From Sordaria brevicollis (lineage: Eukaryota; Ascomycota; Sordariomycetes; Sordariales; Sordariaceae), in assembly GCA_033439795.1 (NCBI GenBank), contig JAUTDP010000003.1, positions 3,596,001 to 3,660,000 of the forward strand: a stretch of 64,000 nucleotides of DNA. Reading direction: 5' to 3'. The notes beneath the pieces were generated by a model that did not search any database, had not been told where the DNA came from, and was given only the letters and a program-made list of their open reading frames with translations. Position 1 is the first letter of the stretch, and the number at the start of each line of letters is the position of its first letter. A program made the translations under genes and the position numbers. Shown in pieces: positions 45,750 through 58,695 of this stretch.

Positions 45750-48340
45750 CCTTTTCGTTAAAACTTCGTCCTTTATTACTCCTTTCCTTATTACTACCTC
45801 CTTCTTCGCCACTATTTTTTTCCTCGTTATTACTTCCTTCTTCGCTACTACCTCTTTCTTTATTACTATTTCCTCCTTTTTTATTATCGGATAATAGGGA
45901 TAATAATAGTAATAATAATAATAATAGGGATAGGAATAAGCCCGAAGTTGTATTATAGGGTAATTATCGTAAATAATATAATTATAACCTCGTTAAAGGA
46001 AAATAAATTATTTTAGGTATATTTAATAACGGTTTTTATATTTTAAAACGGATAATTACTATCTGCGAACGTTATTTTATAGTAAGCGATCTATTCGAAG
46101 TAATTAAAATTAATTTTAAATATAATTAGCGTTAAGTTTTATATTTCTAGAGTAAAAGGGATAGGTTAAAAAGGCCTAAATTTAGTAGGTAAAAACGTTA
46201 CCGTTATTATTTATATTAAAATAAATTAAATAATAATAGTAAAACCGGTAAAACTTCGAAGCCTTTATATATATTTAGTAAATGCTTTGTAAATTTTTAT
46301 TTAGAAGAAACTTTAGAAGAAATTTATAGAATTACTATTATTAATAATTATATTTATAAAATATTAGAATATAATTAAATTATATTATTAATAACTATTT
46401 AAAAATATATTATTTTTTTACTAGAAATTGGGCACTCTATTATTATAATAGAATATATAATTCTTAGGCGAGAGAACGCTCCTATTAAACGACTTCGATT
46501 GGAAAATTATAGTAATCGATAATTTAATATTTAGAAGATTAGGAATTTGAAACGGCGGTTAGGTATAAAAATAAAATTAATACGAAAAGTTATAAAAAAA
46601 TATAACCCTATTAATAAAATTCTTAAAGCCGAGAAGCTCTTCGCCGAATTATTAGAGAAGATTATTAATAAGGAATAAAAGTGGAAAAACCGTAAGGTTA
46701 TAATAGTAGGAGATAATTTTAATTTAATAAAGAAAAAAAAAAAGGAATTAGTTAGTAGATTTATATTTACGAAGTAATTTAATATAAATTTACTATATAA
46801 ATAAAGAAGTATTATTATTATAAATATAATATATAAAATTAATCGTTATAGTTTTTACCTATTTATAATTATAATACGAGATAAATACGGTTTATAATTC
46901 CTTTCTACGTTCTTTTATACTTCTATATTTAATATTAAAATTATTAAAATATATTTACGTATTTTAATTAAATAGTATAGTAGTTTTAATAATTAGGCGT
47001 TAAAATATATAATAATAGACGATTTAACGGCCGAATAGTTAGCTATACGCAATACATTTACTAAGGATAGAATTATTATTATTTAATATTTATTATATAG
47101 AAAGTACTCTTAGAATTTATTATATAGAAATATTTAAGATAATAAATTATATTTAAAGGCTATAAATATTATACTCTATTATAAATTAACCGAAGAAAAA
47201 TATCTTATATTTATTAATAAAATTATTTCTTACGCTACTCTTTATTAAATAAATTATATTCGGAAGTATTAGAGAATAGAAATTAAATATTAAGTATATT
47301 AATTTAAATACAATATCCCTCTATTTCTTTAAATTAATATTACGAATATAATTAAATCCTGGCATAGTTACTTCAAAATTAAGAACGCTATAAAAAAGGA
47401 TATAGTAAGAGCTTATAATTTAAAAGGCAATTTTATTATTATTATTAATAAACTAGAAAATTATAACCGTTTCGTTAATAAATAGAGAATCCGTAGTAAG
47501 TATTACTGTAAACTTCTTATATATAAATTTCTTAATTATAATTTTGAGAAATTGCCAATTTGTATATAAATAATGATTTTTCGTTAATTATACTTTATTT
47601 AAAAACGGTTGAATATATTTAAAGATATTTAAAAAGGTTATACAATAATATTTAATTAGGAAGTAATATATTAACGGGATAACCGATGGTAAGTTTTTTC
47701 TACTATTTTATTGCGGATAAAATATTTATTAATATATATATATTTAATAATTATAATATTAATAGGGTAAATAAGGTTGAATTTCTAGAGTATAAACCTT
47801 AAGATAATAATTATTTCGAACTAGATTATATATTATTGAGAAACTTTAATAATAATTAAATAGAAGTAAATAATTAATTTATTAGTATACTTTAATATAA
47901 GTGTAGATAGTTTTTAATATAGTAGTTTCTATATATTTATATTTGGTATTATTACTTTATATTTAATTTATTATTATTAATTCACTTTATTTAATTAATT
48001 AATTTATAAGTATAATATAGTTTTAAGGTATACGAATAAATTAAAAAGCTTTTTGAAAATACTTTTAATTCTATTATTAATATACTATTAAAATAAAAAT
48101 TATAAGCTCGAAAAATTAATAAACGGTTAAATAAGAATATTTACCGCATTAGGGATGCGGTTATATCTCGTAGAGGAATAGCGGAGGAGATAAATTATTA
48201 ATCTTAAATTTTTATTAATAAAGTGAAAGCGAGTATAGATATTATATTTATTATTAATTTAAATAATTTAATATAATAATAGGAAGAGGTTTTAAAGGAA
48301 GAAGGTTAGGTAGAATATATAATTTAATAATCCTTTAATA
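45750..48340 (+). pseudogene. Decayed ORF of the Mutator-like element, probable transposase
   Basis: Plus-strand translation gives coding-like stretches punctuated by stop codons that RIP would make. A Pro/Ser-rich then Asp/Asn-rich head lies near 45770-45950, then GIFNNGFYILKRIITICER and KTGKTSKPLYIFSKCFVNFYLEETLEEIY in one frame around 46020-46330. A Cys followed by a distant His-like position hints at a zinc-binding N-terminus of Mutator transposases, but this is weak. Limits are approximate. Between 48340 and 49134 I see only AT-rich DNA. Confidence 0.4.
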
Positions 48341-49134
48341 TTTTATAATATATAATTTAATATTTTATTCGAATTAAAATTTAATATTTTGGTCGTTTTT
48401 CTAAGGCTACCCCCTTTAATATTTAACCAAAATATAGTTTTATATAATGCCCTATAAAAATTTCCTTATAGCGTTATTAAAAAGTACTAAGTAATTACCC
48501 CGCGGCGGGGTAATAATATATAATAAAGAATAAGGGTTAATAATTTATAAAAATTTTAATTTATAAAAAAAATTATTTTCAATATAAAAATAAACCGTCT
48601 TTTAAAAATATTATAAATAATTATTATATAAACCTATATATTAAATATTAGACTTTACATCAATATATATAGTAGAATATTGGGAAAGGAATTTATTTTC
48701 CCTAATATTTATTAATACCAAACTATATAGTAATATTTGCAATTTTTCGGCTACGTTTCCCGTATAAGTAATAAAATAAGAAATATAAATTCGAATTCAC
48801 TTCGAATTCCTATATAGGATGATATTTCGAATAGTATAGTAAATAAATTAATAATTATTCGTAAATCCTTCTACTTAAAATTTGAATTTTGAAAGTGACG
48901 TTATAAGTAAATAGAGGGATTTCCCCCACCTTCGTCGCGTTACTTATCCTTCCTCGCGTTCTCCTTCTCCTCCTCCTTCTTTCTCCTTTTTTTTCCTCCT
49001 CTAGCGTATAATATTACTATTATTGTATATATACTTCTATTTTACTTTATTTATATAGTTATATTAATTATTTTATATATTTAGAAAGCTTTTTTTTTGC
49101 GTTGCAATTATATAAACGTATATATTTATTATTA

Positions 49135-49139
49135 TTTTT
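49135..49139. repeat. Target-site duplication of nested Copia, left
   Basis: TTTTT directly left of the LTR, matching 57012-57016. Low complexity makes this weaker than a mixed-sequence duplication. Confidence 0.6.
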
Positions 49140-49839
49140 TGTTGAAGAGGGAGCCTTATAACCTTCGCAGGCTAATTCGGTATAACGAAAGATATCGAAG
49201 GTAAAGGCTTGAGGATAAATAACGAGGGCAATTTGGTTATTATCCTTAGGATGGAAAAAGAGGGCGGTATTGTAGGAAACCGAAGGCATGAGTGGTACGG
49301 TTGTGTAGAGGAGGATGAGACGGTCACAATGGTATGCTTTGTGTGTGTGTAGGACTTGAATTGGTAAAGATATTGATGAGTGTCTAAGGGTGAAGAAAAA
49401 TCCTTCTTTCCTTCGAGGAAGCCCCATTCTTATACTTTTCAGGAATCCGATTTGACAGCCGGATCCGTCGAATCTCGACGATTCCGAAAACGTTATATTC
49501 GTTTCCGTACGACTGCAAACGGCCGAGTTACGAGCCGTTGAAAGGAAAAGGTCCGTTGACGTCGTTTTCCTTTGTTCCCGGATTTCCTTTGTCTACCCGG
49601 TTCTTTCAACCTTTGAACCTCGGCCTTTCTGGGCCTCGGCTTCTAGACTTGGGCCACTCTGGGCCACCCTAGGCCTTTTTGGGCCTCTGGACCTCGGTAG
49701 AGTAAAGAAGAGTTCGATAAGCTACTTTAAGGTTAGTTACCTTTGTATAACCTATATATATAATATATAGTATATAGTATAATCCCGTAAATCCGTATAA
49801 ATATAATATTATTATATAATATATATATTAAGACCAATA
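49140..49839 (-). repeat. 3' LTR of nested Copia
   Basis: 700 bp. It begins TG and ends ATA (CA changed by RIP). The middle retains normal GC content with repeated GGGCC(T/A)C motifs near 49630-49700. Confidence 0.92.
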
Positions 49840-49846
49840 CTCCCCC
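49840..49846 (-). other. Polypurine tract of nested Copia
   Basis: GGGGGAG on the minus strand immediately before the 3' LTR. Confidence 0.7.
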
Positions 49847-50265
49847 GTAAACTAGTTACGGTAGTAATTAGGTTATAAATATATATTATTATATAATATA
49901 TATATTAAGAGAAAAAATTAAACTCTTATAAGGTAAAAATTAAATATTATTTTTTAATATTTATAAAACCTTTATTATTATTTATATATATATTTCTTAT
50001 ATATATAATATATAGGGTAAAAATTTAAATATTATAAATATTTATAAAAACCCGTTTATTATTATAAATATTAATTTTTATATAATTATAGGAAAATCTT
50101 ATTTATAAGATAAAAAACCTATAGATAATAATATAATATTATTTAATTATTTTATTATTTATAATATATTAAAATATTTTATAATAAAAATTTTTCAATA
50201 CCTATTTTATTCCGCCATTTTGATAAATATTTATTATCCATTAGCTTAGTTAAATTATCTGCTAA

Positions 50266-51728
50266 TTATTCTTTAGTAGGGATATATATTATTTTTGCTT
50301 TATTATTATTTATAGCTTCCCTTATAAAATGATACCTTATATCGATATACTTAGACCGTTTATGAAATTCTGGATTATTAGCCAGTTTTAAAGCAGCTAT
50401 ATTATCTTCGAATATAGGGGGTATAATTTCTAGAATATTTATTATATTAATTAATTTATTAATATATTTTAAAGAAGAATTTAAATATAATAATTCTTTA
50501 ATAGCTTCCGTTAAAGCCATATATTCAGCTTCACAGGTAGATAAGGCTACCGTTTTTTGAAGCCCACTATTCCAAGAAATTATATTATTTCCCAGGGTAA
50601 ATATATATCCTATTGTAGATCTTCTAGAATCTAAACAATTAGCGTAATCGCTATTATAATAACTCTTTAATATAAGATTATTATTATTTTTATTTTTATT
50701 TTTATAGGTCATTCCTAAATTTGGGTATTTATTTAAATAACTAAATATTTGATCAACGGCTTTAAAATGGTCTTTACTAGGGTTACTAGCATATTTAGTA
50801 TAATATTATATTGGGAAGGTTAAATCTGGCCTTGATTTTAAAGCTAGGTATAATAAGGAACCTATATATTGTTGATATAATTTTATTTCTTCTTTAGAAG
50901 CTTAACCTTTATTTTTAATTAATTTTATTTTAGTTAAAGGTATTAATACTGGATTAATATCCGTTTTATTATATTTTTCTAGCATTTTTCTAGTATATTT
51001 ATATTGGTACATATAGATATAATTATATCTATTATTATTATTATAATTAATAATATTTTTATTATTATTATAATTAATATTATTATTATTATAATTATTA
51101 TCCTTTTTATTATTAATAGTATTATTATTAATAATATTATTAATATTTCTTTTAATAATAATTTCTATTCCTAAAAATGTATTAACTTCCCCAAGGTATT
51201 GAAGTTTAATACTTTTAATTGCTTTTTCTACTATATTATCTATAATAGATTTTTCTGGGCCTATTATTATAAGGTTATTAACGTGACAAAGTATAATAAT
51301 ATTTAATTTATTATTAATAAATGCACCGTCATCGAAAGGAAAAATTTCGAATTCTAGGGCCTTTAAAACCTTAATTAAATATTTATACTAGAGCCTAGGG
51401 CTTTGTTTTAAACCATATAAGGCCTTCTTTAATTTATAGACCTTATTTTCTGGTAAATTATTATAATAACCAGTCGGGGGTATAACGTATATATCTTCAT
51501 CGATATAAGCGTGAACGAATGCATTTTTTACATCGTATTGTAATAATTCCCAATTATTAGTTATTCCTATAATAAAGAATATTCTATAGGTTTCTGGCCG
51601 GCAAACGGTAGAAAAGGTTTCTAGAAAATCCAGACCTTCTACTTGGTTAAAACCTTGCACTACCCATCGACTTTTAAATTTATATTCTTCTTTTAAAGAA
51701 TTATTATTTATAATATTATTATTATTAA

Positions 51729-51762
<34 letters not shown>

Positions 51763-51786
51763 ATAATTATTTTCTTTATTATTAGA

Positions 51787-51834
<48 letters not shown>

Positions 51835-54800
51835 ATAATTATTTTCTTTATTATTAGAATTATTATTATTATTCTGGTTATTATTATTAATAGGTTTTAA
51901 TTTATAAACCCATCGACCGCCTAAGGCTTTTCTATTCTTAGGGAGATCTACTAATTCCTAGGTATTTTGTCTTTCCAATTCTTCTACTTCTATTTTCATA
52001 GATTTTATCCACTCTTGGCTATAAGGACTAGAAATAGCCTATTTATATGTAGAAGGTTCTTTAATATTATTAAGATTTTTAATAATATTTAATACAGAGT
52101 TTTCTATATAATTTATCGATTTAAATTGTTGATAATATTCTCTGTTTTTCCTTGGTAATAATACGCGTATATTATTCGATAAATTATTATTATTTGGAAA
52201 GTGATTACTAGAATTAATAATTCTAAGGGATTTTCGTAGACTTTGGTTATTAATATTATAATTATGGTTATTTATGATATTATTATTTTTATTATTTTTA
52301 TTATTTATATTATTATTTTTATTATTTTTAATAATAAAATCTTCGAATTTAGACTCAGATTCTTCTAAATTATTATTATAATTATTATTATAATTATTAT
52401 TATTATTTAAAAATAAATCTTCTGAATTTTTAATAATATTATTTTCAATATTATTTAAGGTGGATTTATATAAGGTATTATTATTATTATCAGTATAATA
52501 AATACCTTCTAATATTTTTAAATCTCGAACCCAGAAAGCCTTTCTTTTCTGGAAATTATATATTTTATAATTATTATTATTATTTTCCCCGAAGCCTACT
52601 AATATGGCCCTTTCGGCTTGGGGTCCTAATTTCGAGATATTAGGTCCTTTTAATTTATAAAAAACGGTTGAACCGAATATTCTAATATTATCAATATTAG
52701 GTTTTTCATTATATTTTAATTCGTAAGGGGTTTTATACCCTATAGAACTATGGGGGTTCTATTATATAAATATACAGCCGTTTCTAAGGCTTCTCCCATA
52801 AATATAACGGTAATTTAGCGTTTATTAATAAGAATCTAACCTTTTCTAATAAGGTTCTATTAATCCTTTCTAGGAAACCGTTTTGTTCTTTAGTATAAGG
52901 AGCATTTAATTGATGAATAATTCCTTTATTATTAAATAAGGTTTTTATTCTTTTATTAGTATATTCCGTTCCATTATCTGATTGGAATATTTTTATTCTT
53001 TTATTATTAATATTTTCATTTTTATTAATAAAATTATTAATAGATTCGAATACTTCTTCTTTATCCTTTAATAAAGATATTTCTAAATAACGAGTAGCCT
53101 TATCTATAAAGGTTATAAAATATTTATAATTATTATACGTTTTATTAGCAAATGGACCACATAGATCACTACTAATTTTATCCATATAATTATTATATTT
53201 TATATTAATAATATTTTTATTAATATTTTTATTCTTTTTATTCGTTATTTTAGCTTGGTAGCAAATAGGGCAGTCTTTTTCTAAATTATTATTATATTTA
53301 TAAGAAGAAATCGTATTTTTAAGAATATTACGAATATTATCATTACCGCAGTGAGCAAACCGCTGATGTAGTATATTTAAATCTATCGATTTATTATTAT
53401 TAATATTAATATTATTTTATTAATATTATTTTTTTATTTTTTTATTAATATTATTTTTTTATTTTTATTAATATTATTATTATATTTTTATTAATATTCT
53501 TATTATTATTCGTATTTTTAATATTCTTTAATTTCTTCTTATTTCTTATTATATTAATACTTATAGTATTAGTATCACCAGTATATAACCGTTTTTTAGG
53601 TTTTAAAATTTCAACTGGTAAAAAATATAAGCCATTTATTTGCTCGCCAATACTTATAGTATTTAAACCGTTTCTTAAATAAATATTATATTTATTAATT
53701 ATATTATAATAATTACCTTCTAAGGTAGAATTACTTATAATATTTATACCTAGTTCTGGCATATAATAACAGTTTTTTAGAAGCATTCTTTTATTAGAAT
53801 CTTTAAAATATATAAATACATTTCCAATACCCAATATAGACCGTTTAGTAGCCTTTCCCCAAGAAACTACTTTATTCGTTTCTTTAAAGGTATAGAAAAA
53901 ATCCTTATTAAAAATAACGTGGACTACTGATCCAGAATCGATAATAAAATTATTTTTATAATTATTTTTATTATTTTTATTAAACGAAGCAGAATAGTAT
54001 AATTTAGGAAGGTTATTAAATAACCGTTTTATTCCCAGTCCTAAAATTTTATTATAGTTAGCTTCTGGTTTAATATAAGGATTTTCAATATTATTATTAA
54101 TAATATTTTTAATATTATTATTTTTAATAATATTTTTAATATTATTATTTTTAATAATATTGAGGGTATTAGGGGTAGTTATATTTACTATTTTAATATC
54201 TTCGAAGACTGTATTGTTTTCCTCATCGGAATCGAAAACTTCAGAAATTCTGGAAGAATTATTCGAATTATTATTATTCGAATTATTATTAGATTTTTCT
54301 AATATAGAAAAATCTATATAATCTTCTTCTTCTTCCAATAATTCTAAGGGAGTATTCTTAATAAGAATATTGATATTTTCTTCCCTTTCTTTCTTTCCTG
54401 GATTTTCTGGCCTTGTTTTCCAGTGCTTTGGAGCCTTTTCTGGGTGTAAAAAAGCACATTCTATATGCTTATGGCTAGGCTTTTTATAGTAAGAATAGTA
54501 AATAGCCTTTTTAACTACTTTCTAGGGTTTCTTTCCTTTATAAGGTTTAGAATTTTGGAAAGGTATTTTATTAGAATTTTTATTAGAATTTTTAATAAAT
54601 TTATTATTAAAATTCTTATTAAAATTCTTTTTAGAATTATTCTTATTATTATTAATAAAAAGAATATTATTCTAATTTGAATCCTTTCTTTTTGATTTAT
54701 CTATAATAAATGAAGAAATAGTTTTAAGGGTATAGGCCTTAGAATCCTTTCTAAGGTCCTAGGTTATAGAAGAAACGAAGCTTTTGTAATTATCCCCTAA

Positions 54801-55222
54801 ATTGAATAAAATCCAGGAAATTACTACTTAATTAGGTAATTCTATTTCCTTAGATTTTAATTTATTTATAATAGCCTTAATTTTATTAAGGTAGGATTTT
54901 ATATTTTTAAAGGAATTAGGAATAGTTTTAAAAAATTCCTTTATAATAAGGAATTCGGAAGTAAATCCTTAAGGACTATATAAATCCTTTAAAATATTCC
55001 AGGCTTTAAAAGCTGAAGTTTCGTATTGAATATAAAGAAGGGGGCCGTCTTCTACAATTAATTGTAATTTGGCCAACGCCTCTTGTCGTCTTTAAGGCCT
55101 TCTTTTTGGAATTTATCCCAATTTTCTATAAGAGTAAAATAAGCTTTAGCTCTTATAGCCCAGAGGGTATAATTCTAAGTTCCCTTTAATTTAGGGAGCT
55201 TGGTTTCAGAACCACTAGCCAT
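50266..55222 (-). pseudogene. Copia gag-pol polyprotein (copy 2), partly open but interrupted
   Basis: The start ATG is at 55222 (MASGSETKLPKLKGT, then an early stop). Gag includes a zinc knuckle near 54440-54480 whose first two Cys positions read Tyr. The protease core DSGSVVHV is near 53930. Gag-pre-integrase follows (YYMPELGINIISNSTL). Integrase at 52784-53185 has Asp (SSDLCGPF), Asp (FQSDNGTEY) and Glu (EQNGFLERINR). RT at 51388-51660 has LLQYDVKNAFVHAYIDEDIYV and LYGLKQSPR. RNase H at 50266-50712 has STCEAEYMALTEA and NNPEFHKRSKYIDIRYH. Coding sequence is very AT-rich with long Asn (AAT) runs. Stops between the open blocks show it is inactive. Confidence 0.88.
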
Positions 55223-56313
55223 TTTTATATAATAATATATATATAAATATATTATATATATTTTTATTATATATTTATATTATATATTTAAAGAATAAAA
55301 TTCTTTATATATATAAATATAATTTATGGCTCGGATATATATATATTATAATTATATAATATATATTTATTATTTTCAATAATGAAAATAATAATAAAAA
55401 TTCTTCGTAAAGAATTTTAATTATATATATATTTATATATATAATTTATATAATTATTTTCAATAATTATATATATCGATATTATAATCGATAATTATTT
55501 TCTTTTAATGAAAATAATTTTAGAAAATTCTTAAAGAATTTCTTAACCTTTTATAATATAAATATTTAATAAATATTTAAATATATAAACTGGTTTTTTC
55601 TTTTTCTTATTTATATAAGAAAAATATATATATATATTTAATAAATATATATAACCCAACGTTTTTTTTTTCACAATGAAAAAATCCTTATTTATTAAAA
55701 TAAATAAGTATAGAAAAATAAAATTATTTTTCAAGGGGTTTTATTATATTTCTATATAGAAAATTTCTATATAAGGCTATATAACCTTCTAGTTGGGTGG
55801 AAGTAATTCAAGAATTAATTCCTATTATCTCCAGCCGTTGGGAAAGGAATAAAGGGATTTGAAGAGCCCTCTAACTAGCTCGGAATTTAATTCCGTTCCT
55901 TGGAATAGATATTTTAAATATCTTTCCTTTCTCTCTCTCTCTCTTTCGTCAAAAAGAATTCCAGGTAGAGGAATTTCTCGAAATAGAATTGGAAAATATT
56001 TCAAGGGAGTTTTCTTCGTTATTAATAGGAATTTCGAGGAAATATTCTTCCCTAAAGAAAGAATTATAATAAATATCTTCAAAAATCGGAAACGATCTTT
56101 ATTAAATAGATTTAAACCAATGGTTAATTCTATTTTAATAATAAAAATTTAATATTTATATTCCTTAATATCGAGAGGGAATTCCTTTTCGAAAAGGTAA
56201 TGGAGGACCTTCTTTCCATTATTAATAAACGGGGGAAATTAAAAATAATAATATTCTTAATAAATCGGCTCGTCGTTAGGAAGGTTTATCGAAATAAACC
56301 CGGGCTTATAATT

Positions 56314-57011
56314 TATTAAAGAGGGAGTTTATAACTTTCGTAAATTAATTCGGTATAACGAAAGATATTAAGGCAAAGGCTTGAAGATAAATAACGAGGG
56401 CAATTTGGTTATTATCCTTAGGATAGAAAAAGAGGGCGGTATTGTAAGAAACCGAAGGTATGAGTGGTACGGTTGTGTAGAGGAGGATGAGACGGTTACA
56501 ATAGTATGCTTTGTGTGTGTGTAGGACTTGAATTGGTAAAGATATTGATGAGTGTCTAAGGGTGAAGAAAAATCCTTCTTTCCTTCGAAGAAGCCCTATT
56601 TTTATACTTTTCAAGAATCCGATTTGATAGCCGGATCCGTTGAATCTCGACGATTCCGAAAACGTTATATTCGTTTCCGTACGACTGTAAACGGCCGAGT
56701 TACGAGCCGTTGAAAGGAAAAGGTCCGTTGACGTCGTTTTCCTTTGTTTTCGGATTTCCTTTGTCTACCCGGTTCTTTCAACCTTTAAACTTCGGCCTTT
56801 CTGGGCCTCGGCTTCTGGACCTGGGCCACTCTGGGCCACCCTGGGCCTTTCTAGGCCTCTAGACCTCGGTAGAGTAAAGAAGAGCTCGATAAGCCACTTT
56901 AAGGTTAGCTACCCTCGTATAACCTATATATATAATATATAGTATATAGTATAATCCCGTAAATCCGTATAAATATAATATTATTATATAATATATATAT
57001 TAAGACTAACA
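56314..57011 (-). repeat. 5' LTR of nested Copia
   Basis: 698 bp, ending CA; its opposite end reads TA instead of TG, again a transition. Minus-strand frames inside both LTRs are by-products of the repeat rather than genes. Confidence 0.92.
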
Positions 57012-57016
57012 TTTTT
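57012..57016. repeat. Target-site duplication of nested Copia, right
   Basis: TTTTT directly right of the LTR. Confidence 0.6.
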
Positions 57017-57088
57017 ATTATTTTTTTACGATTGTAATTTAATTTTGATTTTAATTTTAAATTAATATCGCGATTATTATTTAGTAAT

Positions 57089-58094
57089 ATACCTTCTACT
57101 ACCCGTAGTGGTAATAGCGCTTCTAAGCGTAAGAACGATGACAACGTCGGCGGCGGCGGTTCTTCTACTAAAAAACCTGTAAGTTTACCCTTCCTTCTTC
57201 GATATATATATTATTAATATTATTTAACCTTTACATATTAATAAAGGTTTTATAAAGAACTATCGCAATACCTTCGGGTAAATAACCCGGTATTAAATAG
57301 AAGATCCTTTACGCTCCCTATATTATCCGCGCCGGCGTAGCCGGCGGTTATAAATATTATAATTAAATAAATAAAAGTATAGCTTACGCCGAATACGCTA
57401 AGAATAACTATTATACTAATTACCGTCCTATAAATATTATTAAAGAAATTTCTATTCAACTTTTAATTATTTATTAATTTATATATTTTTTAAATATTAG
57501 AATATATATATAACTATCTCCTCGAGTAGTAGGAAAAGAATTCGGCTATAAAAATTATAATTAAACGTACTATTATATATATATAGGAGTACGCCGCCCT
57601 ACTTCGTATTATTTTAACCGGAAAATAAATCGAAAAGAAAGTTATTACCTCGCCTATAAATATAAGTATAATATTTATTTAATTAAAGGATAATATCGCC
57701 GCGTATATAGCGCTATTTCTTATTAAGAAAGAGGAGAAACCTAAATTTAAAAAGGATAAAGAAATAGCCTTAAAGGTTAAATAAATCGAAATTTTAAAGA
57801 AGATTACCGAAGGTATTATTATTATTAATATTAATATTAATAATATTAATAATAACCTATATAGTATTTTCGAAATTATTATAAATTATATCCTTTACTC
57901 TTAAGTATTAAAACTTCGGCTAATTTTTATAGTTATAGTATATTATTATTTATTATAGTCTCTTTAATAAGCGCCCCCCTATTAATAGTACGGCCCCGGC
58001 CAAGAAGGATAAAAGCAAGGAGCCTAAGGCTCCTAATAATAATAATAGTAGTAAGGGGGATAAGGGTAATAAAGGTAGTAAAATTATTAAATAG
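57089..58094 (+). pseudogene. Decayed second gene (cargo-like) in the Mutator-like element
   Basis: A legible 30-codon first exon (57089-57178) reads PSTTRSGNSASKRKNDD then a Gly run and SSTKKP. Its presumed ATG now reads ATA, and it ends exactly at GTAAGT. Downstream plus-strand frames continue with RIP-type stops (YKELSQYLRVNNPVLN near 57255-57300). The last block (58003-58094) is Lys-rich (APAKKDKSKEPKAP, SSKGDKGNKGSK) and ends at TAG. Composition suggests a small nuclear or nucleic-acid-binding protein; I recognise no family. It might instead be the transposase C-terminus, but the start-like exon argues for a separate gene. Confidence 0.45.
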
Positions 58095-58606
58095 GATTAA
58101 TATAATTTTTTTTTATATTTTTATTAATTACTATAAAATATAATCTTTTTTTATATTTCTTTTTTTTATATTATTATCTTTTTCGTAAAGGAATAACGCT
58201 ATAACTTCGGTAAAACCTCTCTAAGAAATATTATTATAAAGAGAAATAAAAGCTCTATTTAATAAATTACTTTTTAATAATAAAACTTTTTTATTATTAT
58301 TTTAATTTTTAAAATACTTTTTTAATATACGAAACCAAATTTTAATATTATATTTCGTAATACTTAATATAAAGTCTTTCAACTTTTTAATTTAAAATTT
58401 AAAATTTTAAAGTAAAATTTATTTAATTATCTATACCCTATTAATAAAATTTTAAATATTCTACTTTATATTTACTATTTGTATATTAATACCGATATTA
58501 TCGTTAATATACCGGCCACGGTTGCGTATATCGGCGCCGCGCTTGCGCTTATCTGTCGCTACGCAAGCGCGGTACGCACGGGACTCCCAAATCCCGAGTG
58601 ATATTA

Positions 58607-58686
58607 CTGTTGCGTCTGTGCGGTGGCTCGTAGTAGCTCAACACTTGCCTAAAATGAACTTTGCGCGGACCTAAATAACGACCCCC
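58607..58686 (-). repeat. Right terminal inverted repeat of the Mutator-like element
   Basis: 80 bp. It is better preserved in length than the left copy and remains GC-normal although the interior beside it is AT-rich. Confidence 0.88.
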
Positions 58687-58695
58687 GGATCAAGG
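58687..58695. repeat. 9-bp target-site duplication, right
   Basis: GGATCAAGG, identical to 45112-45120. Nine bases is the typical duplication size of Mutator-like elements. Confidence 0.88.

Larger units (their letters stand above)
49140..57011 (-). mobile_element. Nested Ty1/Copia retrotransposon (copy 2) with 700-bp LTRs
   Basis: 7,872 bp. The two long LTRs are about 95% alike by eye and differ almost only by transitions. The 5-bp duplication and a GGGGGAG polypurine tract beside the left LTR on the minus strand give boundaries and orientation. The interior encodes a Copia polyprotein in the order gag, protease, integrase, RT, RNase H on the minus strand, with several long open stretches. 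It is a different family from copy 1: the LTRs share no similarity and the length differs. It inserted into the Mutator-like element, so it is the younger of the two. Confidence 0.93.
45121..58686. mobile_element. Mutator-like (Hop-type) DNA transposon, RIP-inactivated, carrying a nested Copia element
   Basis: The span is 13,566 bp, or about 5.7 kb after removing the nested Copia. Long terminal inverted repeats start GGGG on both ends, flanked by a perfect 9-bp duplication. Both are diagnostic of the Mutator/Hop superfamily by established knowledge. The interior is AT-rich with broken frames. Decayed coding sequence runs on the plus strand on both sides of the Copia insertion. I could not read a catalytic DDE triad, so the superfamily call rests on the ends rather than on transposase. 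Confidence 0.82.

Noticed and set aside
49068..49427. 119-codon minus-strand frame, also seen at 56345-56614
   Set aside because: It lies inside both LTRs of the nested Copia and is conserved only because the LTRs are repeats.
57250..57459. 69-codon hydrophobic minus-strand frame
   Set aside because: It is antisense to the decayed second gene of the Mutator-like element; AT-rich DNA yields such Ile/Phe-rich frames readily.
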